From Brevundimonas goettingensis (GTDB lineage Bacteria; Pseudomonadota; Alphaproteobacteria; Caulobacterales; Caulobacteraceae), in the NCBI RefSeq assembly GCF_017487405.1, contig NZ_CP062222.1, positions 2,155,001 to 2,219,000 on the forward strand: 64,000 bases of DNA, written 5' to 3'. Below the pieces are notes generated by a model. It did not search any database. It saw nothing but the letters and a program-made list of their open reading frames with translations, and was not told the origin of the DNA. Shown here piece after piece: positions 9,062 through 17,448 of the stretch. The translations under genes and the position numbers were made by a program. Position 1 is the first letter of the stretch. Each line of letters begins with the position of its first letter.

Positions 9062-9769
9062 TTAGTCGGGCAGGCGGAACGAGGTGGCGAACCGCACCTT
9101 GCCGCCGGTGGCGACCCCGTCGACCGAGCGGGGCGACAGGCGGGCGCGGCGAGCCGCGGAGAGAGCCGCAGCGCCGAAGCCGGCGCCCGCAGGCGTTTCC
9201 GAGGTGACCGTGCAGGCGCTGACCGAACCGTTAGCGTTCACGGTGCACTCCAGCTCGACCCGGCCGCTCTCGATACCGCGCGACAGGGCGCGTTCCGGGA
9301 ACTCGGGGCGCGGTTGCGCCGCCCAGCTCGGGTTCGAGATCACCGGAGGCCGGGCCGGGGCCGGCGGAGCCGGGGGCGGAGGCGGTCCGGGGACGATAAC
9401 CGGAGGACCCGAATACTCGACGCGGTCTTCCTTCTTCGTCGGCTCGATCGGCAGGGTGATCGGCGGCGGCGGCGCGTTGGGCACCACGACCGGCGGGCGG
9501 ACCTGCAGCTTCGGCGGCGGCGGGGTGTCCGGCGGAGGCGGAGGCGGAGGCGGCGGCGGCGGAGGCGGCGGCGGAATCAGATCCACCTTCACTGCGTCGT
9601 CGTTATATTCGATCACCTTGTTCTCGAACTTGGTCCGCTGAACCCAGAGGATCAGGGCCACGAAGAGAAGGCAGACCACGATCAGCGCGATCAGCCAGAC
9701 GACCGGATTGGCCTTCTTGCGGGGCGCGTCGTAGCGACTGCGATGATACTCAACGGGTGTATCTGTCAT
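9062..9769 (-). CDS. tonB: energy transducer TonB
   Basis: 235 residues. TonB couples the inner-membrane ExbB-ExbD motor to outer-membrane receptors. A cytoplasmic start is followed by one membrane helix (about 24-42, VVWLIALIVVCLLFVALILW), a long periplasmic Pro-rich spacer with an uninterrupted run of 15 prolines near residue 66, and the C-terminal TonB domain (about 150-235) with PEFPERALSRGIESGRVELE and the usual VSACTV and ARLSP segments. It lies 13 bases after exbD and ends at a strong terminator, so exbB-exbD-tonB is one operon. At least two TonB-dependent receptors lie in this window as possible clients. Confidence 0.95.
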   Translation of the reverse strand: MTDTPVEYHRSRYDAPRKKANPVVWLIALIVVCLLFVALILWVQRTKFENKVIEYNDDAVKVDLIPPPPPPPPPPPPPPPDTPPPPKLQVRPPVVVPNAPPPPITLPIEPTKKEDRVEYSGPPVIVPGPPPPPAPPAPARPPVISNPSWAAQPRPEFPERALSRGIESGRVELECTVNANGSVSACTVTSETPAGAGFGAAALSAARRARLSPRSVDGVATGGKVRFATSFRLPD

Positions 9770-9782
9770 GTGATGTCCCGTC

Positions 9783-10217
9783 CTACTCAGCTTTGTCTTC
9801 GCCGACGAGCGCGACGCTGTAGAAGCCCGCGTCCTGGAGCGAGTTCATGGCGTGCATGAAATCGCCGTAGCGGGTCTGCTGGTCGGCCCGGATGAAGATC
9901 CGTTCCTTGGTGGGATCCCGACGGCCGATCTGGCTGTTCAGGTCCGCACCCAGAGTGTCAAAGCTCGACTCGCCGTCGCCGATGTAGACCCGGCCGTCGA
10001 TGGTGATCGAGATGAACACCGGCTTGGGCGGATTTTCACCAGGCGGCACTTGGGAAAGCGGAAGTTTCACCTCCACCGACACGGTGGCGACCGAAGACGC
10101 CACCATGAAGATGATCAGCAGGACGAGCATGATATCAACGAAAGGCGTAACGTTGATGTCTGCGTTCTGCTCGACGTGATACTTACCGCCGCCCGGTCCT
10201 CCGAGTTTGGCGGCCAT
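9783..10217 (-). CDS. exbD: biopolymer transport protein ExbD
   Basis: 144 residues. A short N-terminus, then the family motif NADINVTPFVDIMLVLLIIF, whose Asp in the single membrane helix is the proton-pathway residue, and a periplasmic domain (about 55-144) with IRADQQTRYGDFMHAMNSL. It works with ExbB to energise TonB. Five bases separate it from exbB and 13 from tonB. Confidence 0.96.
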   Translation of the reverse strand: MAAKLGGPGGGKYHVEQNADINVTPFVDIMLVLLIIFMVASSVATVSVEVKLPLSQVPPGENPPKPVFISITIDGRVYIGDGESSFDTLGADLNSQIGRRDPTKERIFIRADQQTRYGDFMHAMNSLQDAGFYSVALVGEDKAE

Positions 10218-10222
10218 CCGTC

Positions 10223-11095
10223 TTACGCTCCCTTGTCGAGCTGACGCGAGACGGCGTTCAGCAGTTCAGCGGCGAAGCCGTCCGAACGGGTGCCGTAGGC
10301 CGAGATGCGGGTGTTGAAGTAGTTGTACATGACGACGGCCGGGATAGCGGCGAAGAGGCCGATACCGGTGGCGAGCAGGGCTTCAGCGATACCCGGAGCA
10401 ACCGAGGCCAGGTTGGTGGTGTTCGACTGAACGATACCGATGAAGGAGTTCATGATGCCGTAAACGGTGCCGAACAGACCGACGAACGGGCCGATGGAGC
10501 CGGTCGAGGCGAGGAACTGCTGACCACCCGAGAGACGCGAGGCCAGACCGGCTTGCACGGCCGAGACGGCGTGTTGGGCGCGGGCCAGAGCCGAGTCACG
10601 GTGATCGCCGGTGACCGAGAGGCCAGCTTGACGCGACAGCTGGATTTCTTCGGTGGCGGCGGCGGCCATGTCCGCCAGCGGGTTGCCTTCGTAGGCCTCG
10701 TCCGTCGCGACCTTATGCATGTCGGCGATGGTGCGGGCGCCGCGGAACTCTTCCAGGAAGCGGTCCGTCTTGCGGTTCAGGCTGCCGAACTCGATCAGCT
10801 TGATGATCAGCAGGGTCCAGGAGAAGACCGACGCCAGCAGCAGGCCGATCATGACGACCTTAACGACCGGGGTCGCTTCCATGAACATGGAGATCGGGGT
10901 GATGTTGCCGTGCGAGGACGAGGCCTCTTCGGCGGCGGGTTCAGCGGCCGGAGCCGGAGCCGGGGCGGCGGCGGGAGCCGCGGCGGCCGGAGCAGCAGCG
11001 GCAGGGGCCGCGGTGTCCTGCGCCAGAACCGGCGAGCTCGCCATAAGGACGGCAGCGCCGGCCATGGCGAGGAGGATGTTGGTTTTCTTCAGCAT
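10223..11095 (-). CDS. exbB: ExbB / TolQ-type proton channel protein
   Basis: About 290 residues from the ATG at 11095, preceded by AGGAA; an upstream in-frame extension is not convincing. The start is a signal-like segment (TNILLAMAGAAVLMASSPVL) followed by an Ala/Pro-rich periplasmic stretch, which is typical of longer ExbB forms, then three membrane helices. The family core GPFVGLFGTVYGIMNSFIGI and ATGIGLFAAIPAVVMYNYF is intact. It forms the pentameric stator around ExbD and powers TonB. First gene of the operon. Confidence 0.94.
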   Translation of the reverse strand: MLKKTNILLAMAGAAVLMASSPVLAQDTAAPAAAAPAAAAPAAAPAPAPAAEPAAEEASSSHGNITPISMFMEATPVVKVVMIGLLLASVFSWTLLIIKLIEFGSLNRKTDRFLEEFRGARTIADMHKVATDEAYEGNPLADMAAAATEEIQLSRQAGLSVTGDHRDSALARAQHAVSAVQAGLASRLSGGQQFLASTGSIGPFVGLFGTVYGIMNSFIGIVQSNTTNLASVAPGIAEALLATGIGLFAAIPAVVMYNYFNTRISAYGTRSDGFAAELLNAVSRQLDKGA

Positions 11096-11558
11096 GTGTC
11101 GCCAGTTCCTGCTTTTCGGTCTGAGCTCTTGGACCCTGGAGCCAGCCGCGTGATGCGACCGCCCCTCCACAAATTCGGTTATGTTCCGCCGCAAGGCCGG
11201 AATGGCCGACGGCGGAACGCCTTCTATCGCACCTGGTTGCCCCTAGGGGAACCTTCACGTGACGAATGACCGTCGGACGCATGTCCTCGGGACGCTCGTT
11301 CGCTAACGCTTAAGAAAGGCGTCAAGCGTCTTTGGCGAACCGTTATCAGAGCGTCAAGGGCGCATTGGCGCTTTTCGCTCGTGAAGCGAACGCGACGTGC
11401 AAAACCCATATGCAGTGGGCGAAAGAGACATTTTGATGATGCCCGCAAGGCATCGTCCCATGCGCCCCGAACATGCCTCACGGCGATATTCGAATCCCGA
11501 CAGAAACCGGTGGCAGCGGGCCGAGAGGTTAACAACCGGAGGGAAGCCGAGGGAGTGA
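11096..11558. other. 463-base intergenic region between exbB and tRNA-Phe
   Basis: I see no convincing gene. Open frames here on minus run through the tRNA complement and have no family features. The stretch must hold the exbB promoter on minus. It contains several short inverted repeats (for example ACGCTT and AAGCGT around 11308-11330) but no recognisable Fur box or riboswitch. Confidence 0.5.
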
Positions 11559-11634
11559 TGGTGCCTGGGGGCGGATTCGAACCACCGACACGCGGATTTT
11601 CAATCCGCTGCTCTACCAACTGAGCTACCCAGGC
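11559..11634 (-). tRNA. tRNA-Phe (GAA)
   Basis: Complete 76-base cloverleaf with encoded CCA: acceptor GCCTGGG/CCCAGGC, D-arm GCTC..GAGC, anticodon stem GCGGA/TCCGC with loop TTGAAAA (anticodon GAA), T-arm GGTGG/CCGCC with one G-T pair, discriminator A. Confidence 0.98.
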
Positions 11635-11708
11635 GAACGCTTCCCGTTCGGGAGCGGGGTCTATAAGCGAGCCGATCCGGGGTGTCCAGCACTCCGCGAA
11701 AGAAGTTT

Positions 11709-11915
11709 TCAGTCTTCGTCGAAAGGCCGCCGTAGCGGGCTTCTGACGCCCTCAGCCGGGCCGCCCTCGTCGTCCGTCGGCTCGTCGTCGCGCACCGGAA
11801 TCGCATAGCCGCCCGTGAACCAGCGGCCGAGATCCACGTCGGCGCAGCGGCGCGAGCAGAAGGGTTTGTACTTCCCTTCCGGCGGGTGGCGTTGGCAGAT
11901 CGGACAGGTCGCCAT
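11709..11915 (-). CDS. yacG: DNA gyrase inhibitor / zinc-finger protein YacG
   Basis: 68 residues. Four Cys of the YacG zinc site are visible: CPIC near the start and CSRRC followed by the conserved ADVDLGRWFTGGYAIP. In E. coli YacG binds GyrB and inhibits gyrase. The acidic C-terminus is variable in the family. It follows the RNase E/G-like gene by five bases, the common alphaproteobacterial order. Confidence 0.93.
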   Translation of the reverse strand: MATCPICQRHPPEGKYKPFCSRRCADVDLGRWFTGGYAIPVRDDEPTDDEGGPAEGVRSPLRRPFDED

Positions 11916-11920
11916 GGGGC

Positions 11921-12955
11921 TCAGCCCTCCTCGATCGTACAGCGGCCCGCAGGGACCGCGGGGTCCGGCCTCAGATGGGCGCGCGGACCCAGTTTTTCCA
12001 CCAGAGGGGCCGCGAATTCAGCCTCTTGCGGCGCGCAGCGGGCGAACAGCCGGGGCGCGCGGGTGTCGGTCAGCAGGGCGTGGCGCAGCTTGCGCGCGAC
12101 CGCAATCCCCCGGGTTCGTGGCGTCGGCCGCCCCTCCCCAGCGTTGAGCACCTCGTCCAGCGGCGTCGACCGCCACGGCAGGGACAGCATCAGCACGCCG
12201 AATCTGTTCAGCGGCCCGAATACGATTTCGGGATCGTCGCCGAACGCAGCCCGCGCCGCCTTGATCAGGGGCTCGGCCTCCTGACCCGCCCCGACCAGAT
12301 CCACGGCCACCAGACCTCCCCAGCGGTTCAACCGGATCAGCCGCGCCGCCTCGGCGAGTCCCAGAAGATTCGCTGCCTTTGCCCCGCCCGACTTGCCGCC
12401 CGCGCCTCTTCCGACGTGGTCGATATCGACCGCGACCAAGGCCCGGGTGCGCTGGATCGCCAGATCGAGGCCTGCCCCCGTCAGGACGACCCGACGCCCC
12501 AGAGCCTCCTCTTCCGCCTCCCAAACGGCCTCGATGGCCACCGCGCCGGTCTGAACCTCCACGCGCGGGGCGAGCGCGGCCAAGGCCTCCGCCACCGTGA
12601 GTCCGGCCTTCAGCAGCCTGGGTTCGCCCTCGGCCGCGCCAATCCGTCGCAGGGTCGCCGCCTTGGCCTCGCGCGGTTCGGCGGAGACCTGGACCTCGAT
12701 CTTCTGGCCCTGTTTCAGATCGTGGGTTCTGGCGAGCGGCAGGAAGCCTCGCTGCCCTGCTCCCAGATCGACAAACGCCCCTCTCAGCCCGGCGTCGATC
12801 TCCGCCACCCGGCCAACCGACCGGGCGCCGAGCCTCAGCGCCGCCGGGTCGCCGTCGCGTTCGATGAGGATGTGGGTGTAGCGGCCGTTGCGGGCGATCA
12901 GGCCGCGCGTCTCGCCGGGCGTCTGGTCGAGGAAGACCTCGATCTCCCCGCTCAT
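11921..12955 (-). CDS. short ribonuclease E/G family protein
   Basis: About 344 residues from the ATG at 12955, four bases after the maf stop. The S1-like portion is recognisable by GRVAEIDAGLRGAFVDLGAG. The RNase-H/DNase-I-like catalytic part keeps both metal-binding Asp positions (ALVAVDIDHVGR and GGLVAVDLVGAG). However, the protein ends soon after, without the Zn-link Cys pair (CPxCxG) and dimer region of full RNase E or G, and it lacks the scaffold tail. So it is a reduced paralogue; the housekeeping RNase E is probably elsewhere. Context infA-maf-this-yacG is typical of alphaproteobacteria. Confidence 0.85.
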   Translation of the reverse strand: MSGEIEVFLDQTPGETRGLIARNGRYTHILIERDGDPAALRLGARSVGRVAEIDAGLRGAFVDLGAGQRGFLPLARTHDLKQGQKIEVQVSAEPREAKAATLRRIGAAEGEPRLLKAGLTVAEALAALAPRVEVQTGAVAIEAVWEAEEEALGRRVVLTGAGLDLAIQRTRALVAVDIDHVGRGAGGKSGGAKAANLLGLAEAARLIRLNRWGGLVAVDLVGAGQEAEPLIKAARAAFGDDPEIVFGPLNRFGVLMLSLPWRSTPLDEVLNAGEGRPTPRTRGIAVARKLRHALLTDTRAPRLFARCAPQEAEFAAPLVEKLGPRAHLRPDPAVPAGRCTIEEG

Positions 12956-12959
12956 CGGC

Positions 12960-13538
12960 CTATTTCCGCCAGCCGGCGCCGGCCAGCAGATTGACCGTCT
13001 CGAACAGCGGCAGGCCCATGACCGCCGGATAGCTGCCGACGATACGGGTGACGAAGGCCCCGGCGGGACCCTGGATGCCATATCCGCCCGCCTTGCCGCG
13101 CCAGTCGCCGCCGGCGACATAGTCGGCGATCTCGCCCGGGGACAGGACCTTGAAGCTGACGCGGGTGTCGACCACCCGGGTGCGGACCTTGCCCTCGTGG
13201 GCCACGGCGACGCCGGTGAAGACGCGGTGATTTCGACCGGACAGCAGGGTCAGGAAGCGGGTGACCTCGGCCTCGTCGGCGGCCTTTTCCAGCAGCCGGC
13301 GTCCGACGGCGACCACGGTGTCGGCGGCCAGGACCACCGCCGCGGGCGACCGGGCCGCCACGACCTCGGCCTTGGACCGGGCCAGACGCACCGCCAGCCG
13401 CGACGGGGTCTCGTCGCGCTGCGGCGTCTCGTCGATGTCGGCGGGATCGATGCGATCGGGCTTGATCCCGATCAGCGCCAGCAATTCGATGCGGCGCGGG
13501 CTGGCCGAAGCCAGCACCAGTTCAGGCCGGGTGCTCAC
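12960..13538 (-). CDS. Maf family nucleotide pyrophosphatase
   Basis: 192 residues. Starts with the Maf signature LVLASASPRRIELLALIG, then ARSKAEVVAARSP and the catalytic VLAADTVVAVGRRLLEKA, and TLLSGRNHRVFTGVAVAH. Maf proteins hydrolyse non-canonical or modified nucleoside triphosphates to monophosphates (dTTP/UTP or 7-methyl-GTP depending on subfamily). The Glu and Lys of the active site are present. It sits six bases after infA. Confidence 0.94.
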   Translation of the reverse strand: MSTRPELVLASASPRRIELLALIGIKPDRIDPADIDETPQRDETPSRLAVRLARSKAEVVAARSPAAVVLAADTVVAVGRRLLEKAADEAEVTRFLTLLSGRNHRVFTGVAVAHEGKVRTRVVDTRVSFKVLSPGEIADYVAGGDWRGKAGGYGIQGPAGAFVTRIVGSYPAVMGLPLFETVNLLAGAGWRK

Positions 13539-13544
13539 CCAGCC

Positions 13545-13766
13545 TTACTTGAAGCGGTAGGTGATGCGGCCCTTGGTCAGGTCGTAGGGCGTCATTTCGA
13601 CCAGGACCTTGTCGCCGGCCAGGACGCGGATGCGGTTCTTGCGCATCTTGCCGGCTGTATGGGCGATGATCTCGTGGTTGTTGTCCTCGAGCAGAACCCG
13701 GAACGTGGCGTTCGGCAGCAGTTCGCTGACGACGCCGGGAAACTCGAGCAGTTCTTCCTTAGCCAT
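13545..13766 (-). CDS. infA: translation initiation factor IF-1
   Basis: 73 residues from the ATG at 13766 ([20 protein letters not shown]), an OB-fold protein that occupies the ribosomal A site during initiation. The sequence through [20 protein letters not shown] to the C-terminal KGRITYRFK is canonical. The upstream in-frame start adding four residues is not needed. It heads the infA-maf-RNase-yacG unit. Confidence 0.98.
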   Translation of the reverse strand: MAKEELLEFPGVVSELLPNATFRVLLEDNNHEIIAHTAGKMRKNRIRVLAGDKVLVEMTPYDLTKGRITYRFK

Positions 13767-13873
13767 GCGGCCTCTCACGCCCGGTGAATACGAATCAAGG
13801 CTCGCGCCGGGCGGAGCGCGAGCCGTAAGAAGTGGGGGCTAATGCACCAGATAAGGCCGGAAGTCGAGGCTGG

Positions 13874-13964
13874 CGAGTGAGGAGTGCTGGTGAGCGAGAG
13901 GTGAGCGGCAGGAAACGCGCGGAAGCATCGGCTCACCGCTTCGCTCACGAGCACTCCTCACTCG
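13874..13964. repeat. long imperfect palindrome right after the UPF0262 stop
   Basis: Arms 13874-13896 and 13942-13964 are 23 bases and complementary with one mismatch; an inner stem GGTGAGC/GCTCACC (13900-13906 and 13931-13937) extends it. The right arm ends one base before the UPF0262 stop codon, so it would lie at the start of the 3' untranslated region of the murA-DUF2948-UPF0262 transcript. There is no T-run, so it is not a classical intrinsic terminator; it could stabilise the mRNA end or be an interspersed repeat. Confidence 0.8.
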
Positions 13965-13965
13965 A

Positions 13966-14442
13966 TCACCCTCGCCGATACAGCGCGCAGACCAGCGTAA
14001 ACAGGCGGCGCGCCGTCTCGTGATCGATGGCGACCTTGCCCTTCAGCCGCTCCTCCAGCGCATCGGCGCCTTCGTTGTGCAGACCGCGCCGGCCCATATC
14101 GACGGCCTCGATCTGGCTCGGCGACGAGCCGCGCAGGGCTTCGTAGTAGCTGTCGCAGATCAGAAGATAGTCTTTGAGCACGCTCTTCATCGGCGTCAAC
14201 GACAGGGCGTAGGTGCGGGCGTACTCCTCGTGCGCCCCCTCCCCCGCGATGTCGAACACCAGCCTGTTGTCCTGCAGCGAAAGCTTGAGCTTGTACGGGC
14301 CGCCGGGCGCGCCCTCGGGCTCGAAGCTGTTCTTCTCGATCAGGTCGAAGATGGCGACGCGGCGCTCGTGCTCGATCTCGGCGGTGGCGGGCGGAAGCGT
14401 GGCCATGTCCAGATCGACGGCCGAAAGCCTGTGGTCGCTCAT
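13966..14442 (-). CDS. UPF0262 family protein
   Basis: 158 residues from the ATG at 14442, which overlaps the DUF2948 stop (ATGA). The family is recognised by VAIFDLIEKNSFEPEG, YALSLTPMKSVLKDYLLICDSY and EAVDMGRRGLHNEGADAL. It is a conserved alphaproteobacterial cytosolic protein of unknown function. Translation is evidently coupled to DUF2948 and murA. Confidence 0.92.
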   Translation of the reverse strand: MSDHRLSAVDLDMATLPPATAEIEHERRVAIFDLIEKNSFEPEGAPGGPYKLKLSLQDNRLVFDIAGEGAHEEYARTYALSLTPMKSVLKDYLLICDSYYEALRGSSPSQIEAVDMGRRGLHNEGADALEERLKGKVAIDHETARRLFTLVCALYRRG

Positions 14443-14972
14443 GCAGGGGTCTCCGACGGCGTCGTCTCTTCGGCGGTCGCTTCCAGATGGGTGGGGGCCA
14501 CCCGAGCCTCCCAGCGGTCGGACAGGTCGGCGACCACGGCGTCCAGGCACTCGACCTCGACCCTCAGGTCGCCGCCGCCTGCGAACATCAGCGTCACCTT
14601 GCCGCCCGGCGCCTCGACCTCCTCGAAGTCGATGGCCAGTAGCTCCAGCGGCGTATCGGGCAGACGCGGCAGGCCCCGGCTCTTGACCGCCATGACGTCG
14701 CCGAACTGCATCGCGGCCCGCACCCGGGTGCCGCCGCATTCCCAGCAGAAGCGGCTGAACTCGACCGTCAGCCGGCGCGCGGCCCGTTCCCAGACGATAT
14801 CGGCGGGCCGCAGGATGGCGTCCTGAAGCGCCGCGGAGATGATGGCCAGGTCCTCGGCGTCCTCGGCGAGGAGCCGCAGCGGCTCATTGGCGCCCGAGCG
14901 GACGCTCTCGACCTGTTCGGCGACCTCGGCGGCCGTCGGGGCCGCCTGCATCATGTCCGCGTCAGTGCTCAT
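14439..14972 (-). CDS. DUF2948 family protein
   Basis: 177 residues from the ATG at 14972. The core [33 protein letters not shown] and [17 protein letters not shown] fits DUF2948, an alphaproteobacterial family of unknown function usually found next to murA. The start lies inside the 3' end of murA (11-base overlap), and its stop overlaps the UPF0262 start, indicating a coupled three-gene unit. The C-terminal 20 residues are a low-complexity tail. Confidence 0.9.
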   Translation of the reverse strand: MSTDADMMQAAPTAAEVAEQVESVRSGANEPLRLLAEDAEDLAIISAALQDAILRPADIVWERAARRLTVEFSRFCWECGGTRVRAAMQFGDVMAVKSRGLPRLPDTPLELLAIDFEEVEAPGGKVTLMFAGGGDLRVEVECLDAVVADLSDRWEARVAPTHLEATAEETTPSETPA

Positions 14973-16266
14973 CCGCCGGTCCTTCCACGGGCGGGCCGTG
15001 GATCCGGCGGATCTCGGCCCCGCAGGCCCCCAGCTTCTCCTCGAGACGCTCGAACCCGCGATCCAGATGATAGACGCGTCCGATGGTGGTTTCACCCTCG
15101 GCGGCCAGGCCGGCGATCACCAGGCTGACCGAGGCCCTGAGGTCGGTCGCCATGACCGGGGCCCCGCGCAGCCATTCCACGCCCGTGACCTTGGCCTCGC
15201 CGGCGTGGACCGAGATGTCGGCGCCCAGCCGCGCCAGCTCGGGCGCGTGCATGAAGCGGTTCTCGAAGATGTTCTCGTGGATGGTCGACACCCCGTCGGC
15301 CGTGGTCATCAGGGCCATGAACTGGGCCTGCAGATCGGTGGCGAAGCCCGGATAGACCTCGGTGGCCACATCGACGGCCTTCAGCCGCCGGGCGCGGTCG
15401 CGCTTGATGATGACGCCGTCCTCGGTCGGGGTGACCTCGACGCCCGCCTCGACCATCTTGACCGTCAGGGCGTCGATCAGCTCGGGCCGCGCCTTCGTCA
15501 GACGCACCTCGCCCCCCGCCATCGCCGCTGCGCAGGCATAGGAGCCCATCTCGATCCGGTCCGGGATCACCGCCCAGTCCGTCCCCGTCAGCGAGGTCAC
15601 GCCGGTAATGGTCAGGGTGTCGGTGTCGACGCCCTCGATCTTCGCGCCCATCGAGATCAGGCAACGCACCAGGTCGCCGATCTCCGGCTCGCGGGCGGCG
15701 CGACGCAGCACGGTCGTGCCTTGCGCCAGAACGGCGGCCATAAGGGTGTGTTCGGTCGCGCCGACGGACACGAACGGAAATTCGATCTCGGCGCCCTTCA
15801 GCCCCTTGGGAGCCGTGGCCGAGACATAGCCTTCTTCCAGCTCGATCGCCGCGCCCAGCTTGGACAGGGCGTCGATATGCAGGTCGACCGGCCGCGCCCC
15901 GATGGTGCAGCCGCCCGGCAGGGAGACCTTGGCGTGTCCGGTGCGCGCCAGCAGCGGCCCCAGCACGTTGAACGAGGCCCGCATCTGGCGAACCAGATCA
16001 TAGGGAGCGAAGGTCGAGGTCAGTTCCCGGGCGTCGAACAGGGTCTGCTGGCCGTCGGGGCCGTCGCTCTCGGTCACCGTCATGCCGAACTGGCGCAGCA
16101 GCTGGCCGAGGAATTTCGTGTCCGCCAGACGCGGCATATTGGTCAGCCGAACCGGCTCGGCCGTCAGGATCGAGGCCGCCATCAGCTTGATGGCCGAGTT
16201 CTTGGCGCCGCTGACCGGGATTTCCCCGTAAAGCTGGGCGCCGCCGTTTACCGCGATACTGTCCAT
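14962..16266 (-). CDS. murA: UDP-N-acetylglucosamine 1-carboxyvinyltransferase MurA
   Basis: 434 residues from the ATG at 16266, which has AGGA five bases upstream; a GTG six codons earlier is also in frame but has worse spacing. MurA transfers enolpyruvate from PEP to UDP-GlcNAc, the first committed step of peptidoglycan synthesis, in the cytosol. The N-terminal [19 protein letters not shown] and the catalytic-Cys loop [14 protein letters not shown] (the fosfomycin target, near residue 119) are intact. Full length. Confidence 0.97.
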   Translation of the reverse strand: MDSIAVNGGAQLYGEIPVSGAKNSAIKLMAASILTAEPVRLTNMPRLADTKFLGQLLRQFGMTVTESDGPDGQQTLFDARELTSTFAPYDLVRQMRASFNVLGPLLARTGHAKVSLPGGCTIGARPVDLHIDALSKLGAAIELEEGYVSATAPKGLKGAEIEFPFVSVGATEHTLMAAVLAQGTTVLRRAAREPEIGDLVRCLISMGAKIEGVDTDTLTITGVTSLTGTDWAVIPDRIEMGSYACAAAMAGGEVRLTKARPELIDALTVKMVEAGVEVTPTEDGVIIKRDRARRLKAVDVATEVYPGFATDLQAQFMALMTTADGVSTIHENIFENRFMHAPELARLGADISVHAGEAKVTGVEWLRGAPVMATDLRASVSLVIAGLAAEGETTIGRVYHLDRGFERLEEKLGACGAEIRRIHGPPVEGPADEH

Positions 16267-16399
16267 GTCGATCCTGGCCGCCACTCCGCGACGTGCGGTC
16301 CGGCGAGCCGGCTATCTAGCGCGCCCCGCCCGTCCTGCGAAAGGCCCGCTCAAACGTCCGGCGATGACTTTCCGTTGCCTGAGCTGTCAGCGGCCCATT

Positions 16400-16576
16400 T
16401 CAGTGGTTTTGGCCGCCGGGCTTCGGCGCTGCGGGATGGGCGATCTTGCGGCGGCGCAGATTGTCACGCAGCGCCTTGGCCAGCCGCGCCGCCTTGGCGG
16501 TCTGTTCCGGCGAACGCTGTTGGACGGCGTCTTTCGGGGCGGGCGTTTCGCCCGGCGTCTTCGGCGTTTCGGTCAT
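16400..16576 (-). CDS. small basic protein (58 aa) upstream of murA
   Basis: A 58-codon frame from ATG 16576 to TGA 16400. The N-terminal half is Pro/Thr/Lys-rich and probably disordered; the second half, TAKAARLAKALRDNLRRRK, is a strongly basic amphipathic helix. Short proteins ending in a similar LxxALRxNLRRRK helix are, to my knowledge, common beside housekeeping genes in alphaproteobacteria, but I know no function. It lies in the same orientation as murA, 133 bases ahead. Coding is supported by high third-position GC; a ribosome-binding site is weak. Confidence 0.6.
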   Translation of the reverse strand: MTETPKTPGETPAPKDAVQQRSPEQTAKAARLAKALRDNLRRRKIAHPAAPKPGGQNH

Positions 16577-16672
16577 CCGATATCAAGGCTCGAAAATCTT
16601 TCCTCGCACAAGCGCACTTTTCAGTTTGCCCACCGCGAGTCTGTTGGCTATACGGCCGCTTCCTCAGAACGG

Positions 16673-16747
<75 letters not shown>

Positions 16748-16756
16748 TCTGAGAAG

Positions 16757-16788
16757 AAAGGCCCGATCCTCACGGATCGGGCCTTTTT
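16757..16788. terminator. bidirectional intrinsic terminator after tRNA-Thr
   Basis: AAGGCCCGATCC, loop TCAC, GGATCGGGCC then TTTTTC on plus; on minus the stem is followed by TTTCTTC. It lies between the rightward tRNA and the leftward gene at 16844, so it can serve both. Confidence 0.92.
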
Positions 16789-16843
16789 CATTATCCAGCC
16801 TGAAGAATCGCCCTGCCCGTCCCCGGGCTGCGGGCGACCGTCT

Positions 16844-17398
16844 TCAGGGATAGCCGGGATAGTCGGGGGTTCGCGTCGTCGAATCGCTGGTGAAGCCCAG
16901 GCTGAAGCTCTGGCTGTTGCCCGACAGCGGACGACCATAGCCATAGGCTCCATACCGGCCATAGCCCGGATAGAAGCCGGGATAGCCATAGCCGTACATG
17001 CCGTAGCCGTTCTTGGTCTGGCGATATTCCAGATCGACGCGGCCCGTCTCGCCGAAGGGAATCGAGACGGCGGCCGAATATTCCGAATAGTCGCCGGTGC
17101 CGATGGCGGCAGAGACCTGGCCGTGCATCTTGCGGTCGTCGACGGGGGCCCAAGGGTCCGTTGTGTCGGAGAAGGGCTTCGCGGCCTCGGCGCGCTGGCC
17201 GATCCAGCGGTCGATCTGTTCGGCGGTGCTCAGGCCGTGGGGCGTGATCGTCTGGGTCGACGCCGCCGGAACCTCGGCCGCGACAGGCGCGGAGGCATCG
17301 GTCACCACCGACTGATGGCCGGCGGGCGCGGTGGTCACCACGCCGTCGGGGTCGTCGGAGGCCATCACGGCGGTCAGGGCGAGAAGAGCGATCAGCAT
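16844..17398 (-). CDS. exported protein with Gly/Tyr-rich repeat, unknown function
   Basis: 184 residues. A short hydrophobic start (LIALLALTAVMAS) predicts export. The middle has EQIDRWIGQRAEAA, then a region with beta-strand character (HGQVSAAIGTGDYSEYSAAV, GRVDLEYRQTKNGYGMYG) and a Gly/Tyr/Pro-rich stretch of repeated GYGYPG-like units (about 135-160). It ends SLGFTSDSTTRTPDYPGYP. No family recognised. It is monocistronic, ending at a shared terminator. Confidence 0.75.
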   Translation of the reverse strand: MLIALLALTAVMASDDPDGVVTTAPAGHQSVVTDASAPVAAEVPAASTQTITPHGLSTAEQIDRWIGQRAEAAKPFSDTTDPWAPVDDRKMHGQVSAAIGTGDYSEYSAAVSIPFGETGRVDLEYRQTKNGYGMYGYGYPGFYPGYGRYGAYGYGRPLSGNSQSFSLGFTSDSTTRTPDYPGYP

Positions 17399-17448
17399 GC
17401 GGTCTTACTCCGGGTACAGAGGCACTCTAGCGGACTTTGCGGCCAAGG

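Noticed and set aside
9530..9580. GGCGGAGGC microsatellite as a repeat array
   Set aside because: It is the codon run for the poly-proline spacer of TonB and needs no other explanation.
11224..11619. Minus-strand frame running through tRNA-Phe
   Set aside because: Its N-terminus (RIENPRVGGSNPPPG) is the typical false protein read from a tRNA T-arm; no homology and no ribosome site.
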